Source: JALOOE01 sp964423545 (GTDB taxonomy: Bacteria > Chloroflexota > Anaerolineae > CG2-30-64-16). Taken from it: 15,999 bases of DNA. The notes under the pieces are model-generated. The model worked only from the letters and a program-made list of their open reading frames with translations, was not told the DNA's origin and did no database searches. How positions within the stretch are numbered: the stretch's first letter is position 1; the number at the start of each line of letters is the position of its first letter. The translations under genes and the position numbers were made by a program. Where the stretch lies: contig CAYRFV010000117.1 in NCBI GenBank assembly GCA_964423545.1, positions 1-15,999 of the forward strand, read 5' to 3'. Shown in pieces: positions 1-9,570 of this stretch.

Positions 1-3000
1 GCCATCGGTCAGCAGGCTGGTGCCCCCGAGGTGATCGGCGACATACCAGCGGGTGGTTGCCGGTGGGGTGTTTGTCCCTGGAATACTATCGCGGAAGCCC
101 GTCAATAGCTGGCTGGGAGCAAACGGGACCGCCATCTGTGCGATGCGTTTCTGATCGTCGAAGACGTAGCGCATGAATTCGTTGCCGCGGACCTCGGCGA
201 CCTGGTCAGCGTAGAGGGTTCTTGTGATGAGCGCACCTTGTTGCACCGTTTGGCGTATGCGTTGGCCGCTGGCATCGTAGGCGTAGTTGGACACCGCCTC
301 GCCATCGCGCACAGAGATCAGCCAGTCGCGCGGGTTCCAGGCATAGGTCATGCTGCCTTTGCCGGAACGATTGCCATTCGCATCGTAGCTGTAGCCCTGC
401 CCCCCTGCCGAGGTCAGTGCATGGGGACCAGCGCCATGATCGCCGTACCGCATTTCGCCCAGTTGCAGGCGGGAGTCGGCTGCTGTGCTGGTCTGGCGCA
501 CCATGTTGCCGATGCTGTTGTAGGCGTGGTCGATCTGCCCGTAGGCGCCGCTGGAACGAATCAGCCGGTAAAGCGCGTCGTACTGAAAGCTCTGTGTCTG
601 GTCGTTGGCCGCGGTGCGGTCGGGGCGAACGTCTGTGATTGAAAGGATGTTGCTGGCCTGGTCGAATTGATACGAGAGGGATTGCAGCAATCGCTGTCCG
701 GCGCTGGTGCGCAACTCCTCCAGCCGCAGACGTTTGTCATACGCGTAGCTTGTGACGGCGTTGTTGGCATAGGCCACTGCTGTGCGTTGGGACGCAGCGT
801 TGTAGTCGACGTGCTCCACAGCGCCGGGGATTCGTTCCAGCAGCCCCTGCGCATTGTATTCATAGGTGATAAAGAAACCATCGGGATAGGTCAGCCTGGT
901 CACTCGATCTTGGGCGTCATATTGGCTTCGGGTGACGAAACTCCACCCCTCCTGGTCGAAACTGCGGATTCGCCCAGTCACATTGCCCCGGGCATCGTAG
1001 GAGAAGAAGAGTGCCCCCTCGCTGTCCTCCACATAGCTGACTTGTCCCAGCGTGTTCTCTGCGTCAGGGTGCAGCGGCGACAGGTCGGCGTCATAGTGCC
1101 AGGTGAAGGCCATCCTGAGGGCGCCATCGGGCTGACGCCACTGCTCTTGGATCTTACGGTCGGCGGCATCATAGGTGCTGCGAACCACCTGACCCTTGGC
1201 ATCGGTGGTCTGGATCAGGTTGCCCTTGTCATCATTGACATAGCGCATCTCGCCCCGATCAGGGTCGTCCATGTAGATCTTGCGCGACAGGCCATCATAC
1301 TGCATGGTCTTAACGTTACCCTGCGCATCAGTGATCCTCACCAGATTGCCGAGCCGGTCATAGGCGTAGCGCGTGTTGTAGCGTTCCAGTTGACCGGCCG
1401 CGATGTTCTGTTCTTGCACCCCGACGAGGCGCTCCAAGCCATCGTAAGAGAGCGTCTTGGGGGTATTCTGATGCGGTGAACCTGCGCGATTATCTTCCTC
1501 GTCCGCCTGCACCTGCTGCAGCGGCTGATAGCTGACGGTGGTGAATGAGCCATCCGGGTTCACTGTTCGAACGATTCGCCCCATTGAGTCGTAGGATTTG
1601 CTGCTGTGAGCAAAGGCAAGGTCGGGCGCTGCATAGGCAAAACCGGCGGCAAAGTAGGGTTGCCACGCATCCTTTTCGCTTTGACGCGCATTGAACGTCG
1701 TCGCCCCTTCCACCACCATCTGTCCATTTTCCGCCTCGCGCCGTGTCTGGAGTTTGCGCCCCAAACCATCAAAATAGACCATTGCGGTCAAAACATTCTC
1801 AGTTCCTGACTGCTCGCGCTGATGGGTGGTAATCGAACTGCGCGGGCTGCCCAAAGCATAGGATAACTCTTGGGTGGGCAGGGCCAGAGTGTCGCCCGGT
1901 TTGACGATCTTGGTGATGCGCCCAAACGCGTCATAAGTAAAGGCGTAGGCGTTGCCGTTGAAGTCAGCTGCGCCGGCTATTTTGCCAAAACCGAGATGAT
2001 AGGTCGCCGCGTAGGAGAGCGAACGACCTTCACCCAGATGAACACGCTCGGTCACTGGAAAGGTATGAATCTGGCCATCATACTCGACGGTTGTGCGGTT
2101 CCCGTTCGCATCCAAGACGCCGACCACATTGCCCCAGGCATCGAATTGTTGGCGCTTTGTGGGAATGAAGCGGTTGCCCCCCACGGGCCCAAGATTCTCC
2201 TCCTGGCGGACGAGATCGCCGCGCTCAACCTGGCCTAATGGGAGTCCGACAAACGCGGGGCCATCGTAATAAAGGCGCGACTCGCTGACGAAGTTGCCCG
2301 AGGCATCCGTTTGCCAGATATGCGAAGGGGTGTTGACAATCCATGCGTTGGTGTTGATCGCATATTCGGTATACTTCAAGACCTCATCGTCGCCACAGGT
2401 CAGGTCTGGCTGGCTGTTGCTCCCACAGATTTGTCCGTAGTTGAATGCCTGGGTGAGATTGCCATAGCGGTCGTAATCAAAGGTCTTGCGCAGATGGGCA
2501 GGCGCAGCCTGGATCTCATGGAGGTAAGTGTCGGTCTGGGCGACAAACGACTGAGCAACCCGTCGCTTCTCGCCCTCATCGAAGAGGAGACGGGTTGCCA
2601 ACTGGTTGACCTCACGTTGGTAGCAGCCCGCATGGCTGTCTGCGCAGCGACCGCCCTGCGCCAGCGTCTCCCGCTCCAGCAGCAGACCTTTCCGGCTTTC
2701 CTGAACCAGGCCCGTATCATAACGGTAGTGGGTCACCGTGGTGGGTGCAGAACCGTCACCTTTCTCGATCTCTTCAGAGCGCGCAAAGCCGCGGAATTCC
2801 TTCTGCGCCCCGTCATAGAAGCCGTCATGATAGCGATAGTCGATGGTGTAAGTGTCACCGCTGTTGGCGTCATGAACGGCTACGCGGCGCACGACCTGAA
2901 CTGGGAACGGCAGGGTCGTGGCCCAGGGCTGGCCCGCTTCCTGGTCGGCAACGTAATCAACGGTGGAAGGCGCATAGTCGATGTAGATCGTGCGTCCCAG

Positions 3001-5007
3001 GCCATTGTCGATGCTTCGGAGGAGGTATGGCTGCGGACCGGTGAAGAAGTCCACATACTGCATGATCTCTTGCGCAGCGGCCGGATAGCGGCTAAAGAGC
3101 AGTTCCGTGGCTCCATCGCCATCAATATCGGCCAGCCGCACGGCAGTATCGCTTTGATGGTAGGCAGGTGTTCCGGTGAGATCGAATGGCGCCGCAAAGC
3201 TATTGCTGCCCAGATTCAGCCAATAACGCACGAGACGATTCCCCGCCAGAATCAGATCATCCAGGCCATCGTTGTTGATGTCCCCCAGCTGAACCTGCGC
3301 ATCGAGCGCACCCAGGTTGAAGGGAGGATTACGCATGGTCACCGGTTCGTCATAGTCCGCGTTCCCATTGGACGGGAAGTAGACCACCTGTCCGTCGCGC
3401 ACAAAGACAAGATCCTGGAGTCGGTCGCCCGTCATGTCTCCGAGTTTGAAACGGGGATTGGAGAAGATCAGCGGCGACCCCACCGCCCGCGCTGGGACCA
3501 CAAAGTCGGCGCTGGCGCTCCAAGTATCATCCTCGTGCGCCAGCCAAACGTAGTAGCGCTCGTTCGTGGTGAGCATGAAATCGACGCGCTTGTCGTTGTT
3601 CATATCCAGCAGGCGGGCATTGGGATCGTCCATCCCGAAGCTGGGCGATACGCTGAAGTTGACACGATCGCTGGCCTCCCACTGCCTGCCGGGTCGGCGC
3701 GCATAGTAGTAGAAGGGCGCGCCGATTGCGCTGCCGGCCTTGATGACCAGATCGACCTGGCCATCGCCGTTCATGTCGGCCATGCGCGCATTGGGGCTAG
3801 AAAGACGATCGGCAGGGCTTTGCACCGGATACACGGGGGATGCCTGCCAGCTCCCGTTGCCCGCATTCAGATAATAGCGATGCCCATCGCCAGGCGTCCA
3901 CACCACATCAGGCAGTCCATCGGCGTTGATATCTACCAGATCTGCATCGGGGTTGGTGAGCCCCACGGGCGGCGGCGATTGCATCGAAACGGTGCGAGAG
4001 GAGTTGGGGTCGAATCTAGTATAGGCGAAGGTCGTGGGCGGCAGTGCGCTCACCCCGTCTTCGCCGATCTGCGTCATTGTCGAGAGCAATGAGTGAGAGA
4101 CCTGTCCCCCCAGTTCGGCTGCAGCAGCGGCGAGAGGAGACTCATAGCCAAACCTGTAACTCCGCACAAAACGTCCCAGCGCCCAGATCTGAATCTCATC
4201 CGCCCGTAACGCGATTTCCACGGGCGCACGACTGCGCCGATCGACGAAAACGTCGGCGCGCGGGACGTAGTTGAGAAGAACTGCGTTGTACTGGCCGTTT
4301 TCGGCCAGGTTGTACCGTATCTCGCGCAGATAGAGATAACCCGCATCACGCAGATAGCGGTATTGGATTTCATTGTTGTGGGTGTCGAGTTGGCGCGCCA
4401 GCTTCCAACAGAAGATGCCGTAGGCATTGACCTCCCGGCTACCGTCCGTTTCGCCGAAAATAAGCCGGGTCCCGTCGGTGGCCCAGGCTTCCCAGCCGTC
4501 TTTGGCGCTGCGGCGAAAGCGCATGAAACTGCTTTCGTTTTCAAACCGATAGTCGCCGCTGCTCAACGCCACCAGCTTCTCGCCATTGCTGTAGACAAAG
4601 CGATCCTGACCGTCGTCGTAGCTGGGCAATCCCTCATCGGTGTGGCGGCAGATAGCGGGCACATTCAGCTTCCAGCCGATGCCCCAAGGGCCGTTCGCAT
4701 TCCCTCCATCGTAGCTGAGCACCACATCCGGCTGAAGGCCATTCCGCCCGGATGGCAGCTCGAGCTTCACCGGGTAGCTTGCAGTTCCCGTGTTGAGACT
4801 CGGTTCAAAGGACGCGCCCAACCCTTCCAGCGAACCGGGTCCTGATGGCAGCGAGATCACCTGCGGCTGCACACCGGATTTGCTTGCGCCGTCGTCAGCC
4901 CGTGTAACCTGACAGGCGAAGATGATCAACAGAAGCGACATCACCGTCGCCAGGCTCACGCGATGAAGTTTGCCACACCGGGATTGTCGAGGATGCATGT
5001 GGCGCAT
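1..5007 (-). CDS. SpvB/TcB-like RHS-repeat protein with FG-GAP repeats, exported; 3' end outside window
   Basis: One frame is open from the ATG at 5007 to the left edge (1669 codons, no stop). Residues about 17-37 form a signal sequence after a basic start; Cys32 (IIFAC) could be a poor lipobox, otherwise cleavage may follow TRA37. Residues 50-120 match the SpvB/TcB N-terminus (SLPSGPGSLEGLG, VVLSYDGGNANGPWGIGW). Six FG-GAP/VCBS-type motifs follow near residues 359, 411, 468, 526, 577 and 627 (e.g. DINADGLPD, DMNGDGQVD, DINNDGLDD). YD/RHS repeats run from about residue 835, reaching RWYVADHLGGTSLLTD at 1653-1668, the usual entry to the RHS core. In Tc toxins TcB plus an RHS C subunit build a hollow cocoon holding a toxic C-terminus; here that tail, if present, is off the window. 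The gene starts 15 bases after the TcA-like stop, so co-translation is likely. Met4 (4998) is an alternative start. A leader peptide is unusual for TcB. Family call firm; toxin role inferred. Confidence 0.9.
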   Translation of the reverse strand, partial: MRHMHPRQSRCGKLHRVSLATVMSLLLIIFACQVTRADDGASKSGVQPQVISLPSGPGSLEGLGASFEPSLNTGTASYPVKLELPSGRNGLQPDVVLSYDGGNANGPWGIGWKLNVPAICRHTDEGLPSYDDGQDRFVYSNGEKLVALSSGDYRFENESSFMRFRRSAKDGWEAWATDGTRLIFGETDGSREVNAYGIFCWKLARQLDTHNNEIQYRYLRDAGYLYLREIRYNLAENGQYNAVLLNYVPRADVFVDRRSRAPVEIALRADEIQIWALGRFVRSYRFGYESPLAAAAAELGGQVSHSLLSTMTQIGEDGVSALPPTTFAYTRFDPNSSRTVSMQSPPPVGLTNPDADLVDINADGLPDVVWTPGDGHRYYLNAGNGSWQASPVYPVQSPADRLSSPNARMADMNGDGQVDLVIKAGSAIGAPFYYYARRPGRQWEASDRVNFSVSPSFGMDDPNARLLDMNNDKRVDFMLTTNERYYVWLAHEDDTWSASADFVVPARAVGSPLIFSNPRFKLGDMTGDRLQDLVFVRDGQVVYFPSNGNADYDEPVTMRNPPFNLGALDAQVQLGDINNDGLDDLILAGNRLVRYWLNLGSNSFAAPFDLTGTPAYHQSDTAVRLADIDGDGATELLFSRYPAAAQEIMQYVDFFTGPQPYLLRSIDNGLGRTIYIDYAPSTVDYVADQEAGQPWATTLPFPVQVVRRVAVHDANSGDTYTIDYRYHDGFYDGAQKEFRGFARSEEIEKGDGSAPTTVTHYRYDTGLVQESRKGLLLERETLAQGGRCADSHAGCYQREVNQLATRLLFDEGEKRRVAQSFVAQTDTYLHEIQAAPAHLRKTFDYDRYGNLTQAFNYGQICGSNSQPDLTCGDDEVLKYTEYAINTNAWIVNTPSHIWQTDASGNFVSESRLYYDGPAFVGLPLGQVERGDLVRQEENLGPVGGNRFIPTKRQQFDAWGNVVGVLDANGNRTTVEYDGQIHTFPVTERVHLGEGRSLSYAATYHLGFGKIAGAADFNGNAYAFTYDAFGRITKIVKPGDTLALPTQELSYALGSPRSSITTHQREQSGTENVLTAMVYFDGLGRKLQTRREAENGQMVVEGATTFNARQSEKDAWQPYFAAGFAYAAPDLAFAHSSKSYDSMGRIVRTVNPDGSFTTVSYQPLQQVQADEEDNRAGSPHQNTPKTLSYDGLERLVGVQEQNIAAGQLERYNTRYAYDRLGNLVRITDAQGNVKTMQYDGLSRKIYMDDPDRGEMRYVNDDKGNLIQTTDAKGQVVRSTYDAADRKIQEQWRQPDGALRMAFTWHYDADLSPLHPDAENTLGQVSYVEDSEGALFFSYDARGNVTGRIRSFDQEGWSFVTRSQYDAQDRVTRLTYPDGFFITYEYNAQGLLERIPGAVEHVDYNAASQRTAVAYANNAVTSYAYDKRLRLEELRTSAGQRLLQSLSYQFDQASNILSITDVRPDRTAANDQTQSFQYDALYRLIRSSGAYGQIDHAYNSIGNMVRQTSTAADSRLQLGEMRYGDHGAGPHALTSAGGQGYSYDANGNRSGKGSMTYAWNPRDWLISVRDGEAVSNYAYDASGQRIRQTVQQGALITRTLYADQVAEVRGNEFMRYVFDDQKRIAQMAVPFAPSQLLTGFRDSIPGTNTPPATTRWYVADHLGGTSLLTDG

Positions 5008-5022
5008 GGCGGGCCCCCGAAG

Positions 5023-8000
5023 CTATCGCATCAGCCTGTCAAATTCGGCTTGGAGCTGCGCCGATTCAGCCTGGGCTTGTTGTCTGCCTGGCCGTGCGAT
5101 GCCGGTTGTATCCATAAGGATCTCGATATCTTCGATCTGGCTCAGGTCAAGATAGGCATTGCGCGGCGAAGTCAGGTCAATCCGCATCGTCCAGTTTGAC
5201 GACGCAACGCTTAAGTTGAAGAAGGCGCTGGTGGGTTCACCGGTGTTGGCGGCATCGCCGTTGATCATGGCCAGAACCACACCGGTAGTGCTTCCGGGCG
5301 CCAAAGAACCGGGGGATGCCCATCCGATCGGCTGCGCGGCCTTGGGCGCGTAGTAGACAATCCCACCGTCGCGCTTGCGATAGGTCGACTGTCCGCTATG
5401 GGTCAAGATCACCTCCGGCGCGCCGATATTGCCCAACTGCCGCATGTAGAGGTTAATCGACAATCCATCGGACTGCGGCAAGGGGAGATTGACCCCTGCG
5501 ATCCGATTATTCCAGATGCTTTGGGGGAAGATATTGTTGTCAACCAAAGACGTAGCAAACGGAAACTCCACCCCAATCACCCTGCCGCTGCTTTCCCTGA
5601 CGAGATGTGCTTGCAAGAACTTCTGAAATTGGTGATAGCGCACATCGGGCGCCTGCTGTCTGCACTGGCGGGGATCGCCGCTCAGGGTCTCATCGTATAG
5701 GTGGAGAATGTCGCAGGCCATTGAGATGCGGTAGGGAAAGCGGTTGAGGTCGCCCGGCGTCAGCTTGCTTTGCCGCCAGATATCCAGATCAAGCAGGAAA
5801 TTGTCCAGATCATCGACCAAGCGCGCTTTGAAGATGCGGCTCAGATTCGGAAAGGGCTCCAATAGATCGTATTCGGCTGCCTTCGCGGTGAGATAGGCGA
5901 ACTGGGCCGCCAGGTTGAAGCTGCGTGACGCTTCGACCGTCCAATGCTCGCGCATGATGCGGTAGGCGGGATTGTTGAGATAGCTGACGGCCAGGTTGGC
6001 CTGAGCCGCATTCCAGAGGTTGACCCACATGTGGTATTGCTCCACCAGGCTGTTGTGCTCGGCTGCCACCTGGTTGTAGCGGTTGACCGCCAGGTCGTAT
6101 TGGATCAACTTCGAGACTTGCTCCAATAGCAGCCCTCTGATGACAGCGTCGCTGTTGGCTCCTTCGATGCCGGCCTGGTTCGTTGCCTGTTCGATGGCCT
6201 GAAGGCTATTCAGTTCTCCCAGTGGAAGCGCGTCATGGTTAGTGACTTTTTGCGTTGACGATGTATGGGTTCTTGACCAGCGAGTGCCTGCGAAGGCCGA
6301 TAACTTGGTTCCCATAAATTCAAACGACGGTGGAATCCCAAAGCTGACACTGGCCTCAGCGCGAAGTTCAGCACCGGCATACACATCAAACGCAGAGGAA
6401 TTCACGACAATATCGGTATTCGTTTCGTAGTTGATCAATGCCCTTGCTTGCTCAATGGCAGCGACTCTGCGCCCCCCCTCTACGATCAGGTGGATCACGC
6501 GTCCGGCGCGCTCTTGTTCGATCTCGATTCGGGCAGGGATCTGGCGCATTCCCTCATGGGCAAGGCGGATTTCGTCGAGCGCGGCAATCATGTCGTGGTA
6601 GTTGCGCTGCATCAATCCACCTGCGCAGTCGGCAGCGAAATTCGCGCTGGCGCCGCAGAGTTCTGTCAACTTCGTCCCGTAGGTGAGGCGTAGACTCGTC
6701 AACTCCGTATCCAGCGCCGTGCGATTTTGGTCGAATTCGCGCTGCGCCGTCGCGGCCTTGTCTTCGTCTTGCTCGGCATCGCGATAGAGCCCCGATTGGC
6801 CGTCAGCGCCGCGTGTGGTATTCATCAGATCTGCGTAGGGTTGGAGTGGCACGTATTCCGGCGGAAAGCCAAACGGATTCACACCGTCATGGATAGCCTG
6901 AGCCCGGGCGCGCAGGTGCTCCAGGTTATTCATCAACCGCCAGCCGCCGTTGAGCAGAAAGCTGCTGTTGTTTCTGCCGGCGCTGTCGGCAATCGCCAGC
7001 GACTGCACATACTGATCGCCGAAAGCCCTGGCGTAGGCTTCCATCGCCTTCTGGTCTTGGCCCATCTGGCGATAGCGCAATGCCAGTTCGCTGAGGCAGT
7101 CGATCATGCGTTCGCTGACCGTGCTGAACAGCTCATAATCATAGGCGCCGAAGAAGTCGCCGATGCGCGCGCCGGCCGGGCCGCCGAAATCGGCGTTGAA
7201 CGCATAGGCCAGCACATCCACTCCCATCTGAAACTGCTGGAGCGCCGCGTAGAGCTCCTGGATCTCCTCGTTCAGAATATCATCCGCGCTCGGGTTAATG
7301 CCGGCGGCAAAGCGGTAATCGGTCGCATCCACCATGAACTCCTGGCCAAAGATCAGGTGCACGAACGCGATCTCTCGCGTCGCCGACAGCACACCGGTGC
7401 GACCCAGGCTGCGCACTTCGCCCGCGTCGATCTGCTGTTCGGCGGGGCCAAGCGCGAGAAAGCCAAAGTAGTCGCGCGCGCGCAGGAGCATGTTGCGCAC
7501 ATCCAGGGGTTGCTCCAGGGGTGTGATCCCACTATCGGCAACGCGCTGGTCTCGTTCGGTCTGCGTGAGGTCATTCCATGGTCTGCAAGCTCCGCTCAAG
7601 TTGGTTTCAACCTGAGGATCGGTGGCGCGTTGCGCCTCAAAGGATGCACAAAAGCGGTAGAACAGCCGCCCGGAGTTGAAATCCCGGTAGTTCTTCGTCA
7701 AGCATTCCGACAGCGCATCGCCTGTCTTGCCGATACACGAGACAGTCGTCCCCAGTTGCAGCTCCGTCGTTCGAAATCGAGCGGCGTCGGCAAGCAACGA
7801 AACAGCTTTGTCATAGATATGCTGGTAATCCTGTCGCGCCAACATGGACGGTGGACGAACACTCGGGTCGATGCTGGGACCGCGTCCGAGAGGCATGACC
7901 GCAGAGAACTCACCAACGGCGCTGAACTCCCCCTCTACGGCTGCCGGTTGGCCGGGGCCGGCCGCATTCGGTTTGGCCGCGCCATTCTCATTCGCAGACA

Positions 8001-8070
8001 CCAGCGACGATACGCAGACCAGGACAGCGACAACTACGATGACCACAGGACGGCGGCGAAGCGGCATCAT
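5023..8070 (-). CDS. Secreted TcA-like protein (C-terminal TcB-binding-type domain)
   Basis: 1015 residues. The start is ATG 8070, with GGAG 8 bases upstream (8079-8082); a second ATG follows at 8067. Residues 1-26 are a clear Sec signal peptide (MMPLRRR, then a Val/Leu-rich core, SLVSA). The bulk is alpha-helical, with Gln/Ala/Glu-rich, coiled-coil-like stretches at about 450-545 and 630-720, flanking a small-residue segment around 551-600 (NSSAFDVYAGAELRAEASVS). The C-terminus, about 831-990, looks beta-rich: WNNRIAGVNLPLP, then NWTMRIDL and LDLSQIEDIEILM. These resemble the end of Tc-toxin A subunits (F..RI..V.V.LP; LDLSxIxDIxL), which docks TcB. The next gene, 15 bases on, is TcB/SpvB-like, which supports this. 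It is much shorter than classical TcA (over 2000 residues) and lacks the recognisable shell and receptor-binding domains. A secreted structural or translocation partner of the RHS protein is my inference. The N-terminal half has no fold I recognise. Confidence 0.75.
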   Translation of the reverse strand: MMPLRRRPVVIVVVAVLVCVSSLVSANENGAAKPNAAGPGQPAAVEGEFSAVGEFSAVMPLGRGPSIDPSVRPPSMLARQDYQHIYDKAVSLLADAARFRTTELQLGTTVSCIGKTGDALSECLTKNYRDFNSGRLFYRFCASFEAQRATDPQVETNLSGACRPWNDLTQTERDQRVADSGITPLEQPLDVRNMLLRARDYFGFLALGPAEQQIDAGEVRSLGRTGVLSATREIAFVHLIFGQEFMVDATDYRFAAGINPSADDILNEEIQELYAALQQFQMGVDVLAYAFNADFGGPAGARIGDFFGAYDYELFSTVSERMIDCLSELALRYRQMGQDQKAMEAYARAFGDQYVQSLAIADSAGRNNSSFLLNGGWRLMNNLEHLRARAQAIHDGVNPFGFPPEYVPLQPYADLMNTTRGADGQSGLYRDAEQDEDKAATAQREFDQNRTALDTELTSLRLTYGTKLTELCGASANFAADCAGGLMQRNYHDMIAALDEIRLAHEGMRQIPARIEIEQERAGRVIHLIVEGGRRVAAIEQARALINYETNTDIVVNSSAFDVYAGAELRAEASVSFGIPPSFEFMGTKLSAFAGTRWSRTHTSSTQKVTNHDALPLGELNSLQAIEQATNQAGIEGANSDAVIRGLLLEQVSKLIQYDLAVNRYNQVAAEHNSLVEQYHMWVNLWNAAQANLAVSYLNNPAYRIMREHWTVEASRSFNLAAQFAYLTAKAAEYDLLEPFPNLSRIFKARLVDDLDNFLLDLDIWRQSKLTPGDLNRFPYRISMACDILHLYDETLSGDPRQCRQQAPDVRYHQFQKFLQAHLVRESSGRVIGVEFPFATSLVDNNIFPQSIWNNRIAGVNLPLPQSDGLSINLYMRQLGNIGAPEVILTHSGQSTYRKRDGGIVYYAPKAAQPIGWASPGSLAPGSTTGVVLAMINGDAANTGEPTSAFFNLSVASSNWTMRIDLTSPRNAYLDLSQIEDIEILMDTTGIARPGRQQAQAESAQLQAEFDRLMR

Positions 8071-8143
8071 ATTTCAGTCTCCGCGATAGATATGCGCTCG
8101 TGCGCTGTGATTGACGACAAACGCGCATCGAAAAGGGTCTCGA

Positions 8144-8165
8144 GCGTCAGGCTGCAGCCTGACGC
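8144..8165. terminator. 22-bp perfect palindrome between fibre and TcA-like genes (possible weak terminator or operator)
   Basis: The half-site GCGTCAGGCTG is followed immediately by its exact complement, giving a 22-bp perfect dyad 8 bases beyond the fibre-gene stop. As RNA it would form a GC-rich hairpin of about 9 bp with a 4-base loop. On the minus strand it is followed about 8 bases later only by CCCTTTTCG, so the U-tract is poor and distant. It could attenuate read-through into the TcA-like gene, mark an mRNA end, or bind a dimeric regulator. The rest of this 103-bp gap shows no convincing promoter. Confidence 0.45.
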
Positions 8166-8173
8166 CCCAGTGG

Positions 8174-9487
8174 TCACCCGAAAAAAATCACACACCGGGC
8201 GCCTGCCCGGACACCGGCAGGCCCTGCATAGAGAAACCACCAGTCCTCCTCGGGGTCGCCGTATTTGTCCACATATACCTTAGCGGCTCTGGATTCATAC
8301 TCGAATACGCCCCCAACAGTGGTCAGAAAGCACAAGCCAGCGTTTCTACGCATCAGCCTCACCGGGCCCGTGGATGAGTCAGCGATTTGCTCCTCAGAAA
8401 CCGCCAATCTGCCTCGAAGTGATGCTGCAGTCAGGGCGCCAGTCACGTTAGCGTTGCCGGCCACACTCAGACCACCTGTGCTGGATAGGGCGTTCGCAGT
8501 GAGGTCACCTGAAGGGATGGACACGTTGCCGTCGTTGTCTATGACGAGCCGATCGGTTTTGCCTCGGCGAAGCCGGAAATCACCGCCACCCCACAGTTGC
8601 CAGTCCCCGCTGCTGTCGCCCAAACGGAGCTGGGGCGCCCCATCGCCGCGAATATCCAGCTTGGCCTCGGGGACCTGGTTGCCGATGCCCACATTGCCGT
8701 TGGCCTCGATGACGAACCGCTGGTGTTCATCGGCGCCAAAACCTGCGCTGGCCTGAAACAGAGGGAGAGTCGGATGCCCCTGATACCCCGTCTTGACTTT
8801 CAAGCCTTTGGAGGACCCTCCGCCCGTGGAAGACACGACCATTCCCCACCGATCATTCGCTTGATTTTCGATCGTGACCTGGGCGTCATCGTTCGCCGCA
8901 ATCGGAGGGTTGAACGCCTCTTTGTTGCCGATCCGCACTTTTCCTGCATCCATCCATACGGCCGTATACGGAGCCGCGTCACGCCCGTCCAACGCGAAGG
9001 CCCGGTCCGCCTGAATGGCATAGGGAACGCTGGCAAAACGCTGGCGCGGCGCCATCTCATCGTACCCCGCCACAGTCACCCCGATGGAACGATCGGGATT
9101 CGTGAACAAGGTGGACGGCAGCGGTCGGTTCGGTGGATCGCCCAGGAGAACGCTGAAGTGCCCGTTTCGCACCGTGACGCTCGGGTACGTGGCCGTGTAT
9201 ACCGCTTGTGTGACTGGGTCGGTCAGGCCGGCGTAGATCCGCAGCGTCATGGAGTATACGCCGGTCAACAGAGTGCCTTCTCCGTCCCGCAAGGTTCCCT
9301 GGTAGTTGACGAGATAAGGAACATCCGCATCCACCGCAGCTGCTCCACTGACCTGGGCTTGAGCTTCAGCGGCCCAGGCGGACCGGGCGCTATGCAGAAC
9401 GGCAACCCCACCGTACACGGCAAGCATGGCGATAGTGGCGAATCCGATAAGTTGAGCAAGCCCCTTGAATCTTTCGAGGATCAACAT
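8174..9487 (-). CDS. Secreted tail-fibre-like surface protein
   Basis: 437 residues. ATG 9487 is chosen because AGGAG sits 8 bases upstream and a signal sequence or membrane anchor follows (residues 13-40, ending SAWAAEAQA). The frame stays open upstream to 9580, but that stretch looks non-coding. Residues 56-165 carry a domain common in bacterial surface proteins: VPYLVNYQGTLRD, an FSVLLGD strand, PLPSTLFTNPD, IGVTVAG, PRQRFASVPYAIQA. Residues 260-360 look like phage-fibre or S74-type stalk segments (ANGNVGIGNQVPEAKLDIRG, NDGNVSIPSGDLTANALSS, LSVAGNANVTGALTAASLRG), which usually trimerise. The C-terminus, 385-437, is a small domain with CFLTTVGG, WWFLYAGP and ARCVIFF; the two cysteines (386, 432) may pair. 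No chaperone catalytic motif is visible. It is probably an extracellular fibre or adhesin with a C-terminal tip. It has its own repeat-rich promoter upstream and lies 103 bp before the TcA-like gene. The binding target is unknown. Confidence 0.85.
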   Translation of the reverse strand: MLILERFKGLAQLIGFATIAMLAVYGGVAVLHSARSAWAAEAQAQVSGAAAVDADVPYLVNYQGTLRDGEGTLLTGVYSMTLRIYAGLTDPVTQAVYTATYPSVTVRNGHFSVLLGDPPNRPLPSTLFTNPDRSIGVTVAGYDEMAPRQRFASVPYAIQADRAFALDGRDAAPYTAVWMDAGKVRIGNKEAFNPPIAANDDAQVTIENQANDRWGMVVSSTGGGSSKGLKVKTGYQGHPTLPLFQASAGFGADEHQRFVIEANGNVGIGNQVPEAKLDIRGDGAPQLRLGDSSGDWQLWGGGDFRLRRGKTDRLVIDNDGNVSIPSGDLTANALSSTGGLSVAGNANVTGALTAASLRGRLAVSEEQIADSSTGPVRLMRRNAGLCFLTTVGGVFEYESRAAKVYVDKYGDPEEDWWFLYAGPAGVRAGARCVIFFG

Positions 9488-9570
9488 TTTGTGTTCTCCT
9501 GATTCACTGAACGATCTGTCGTCATGTGCGAGGGATGTATGCGCCTTCCACTGAGCAGCGAACTGCCATA

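Noticed and set aside
2311..4092. Long plus-strand open frame (593 codons) and smaller neighbours
   Set aside because: It is the antisense of the RHS/FG-GAP gene, whose minus-strand translation is unmistakable; the plus translation has no recognisable domain.
6727..8283. Plus-strand open frame of 518 codons
   Set aside because: Antisense of the TcA-like gene, running past its start; rich in Arg/His/Gln with no family features.
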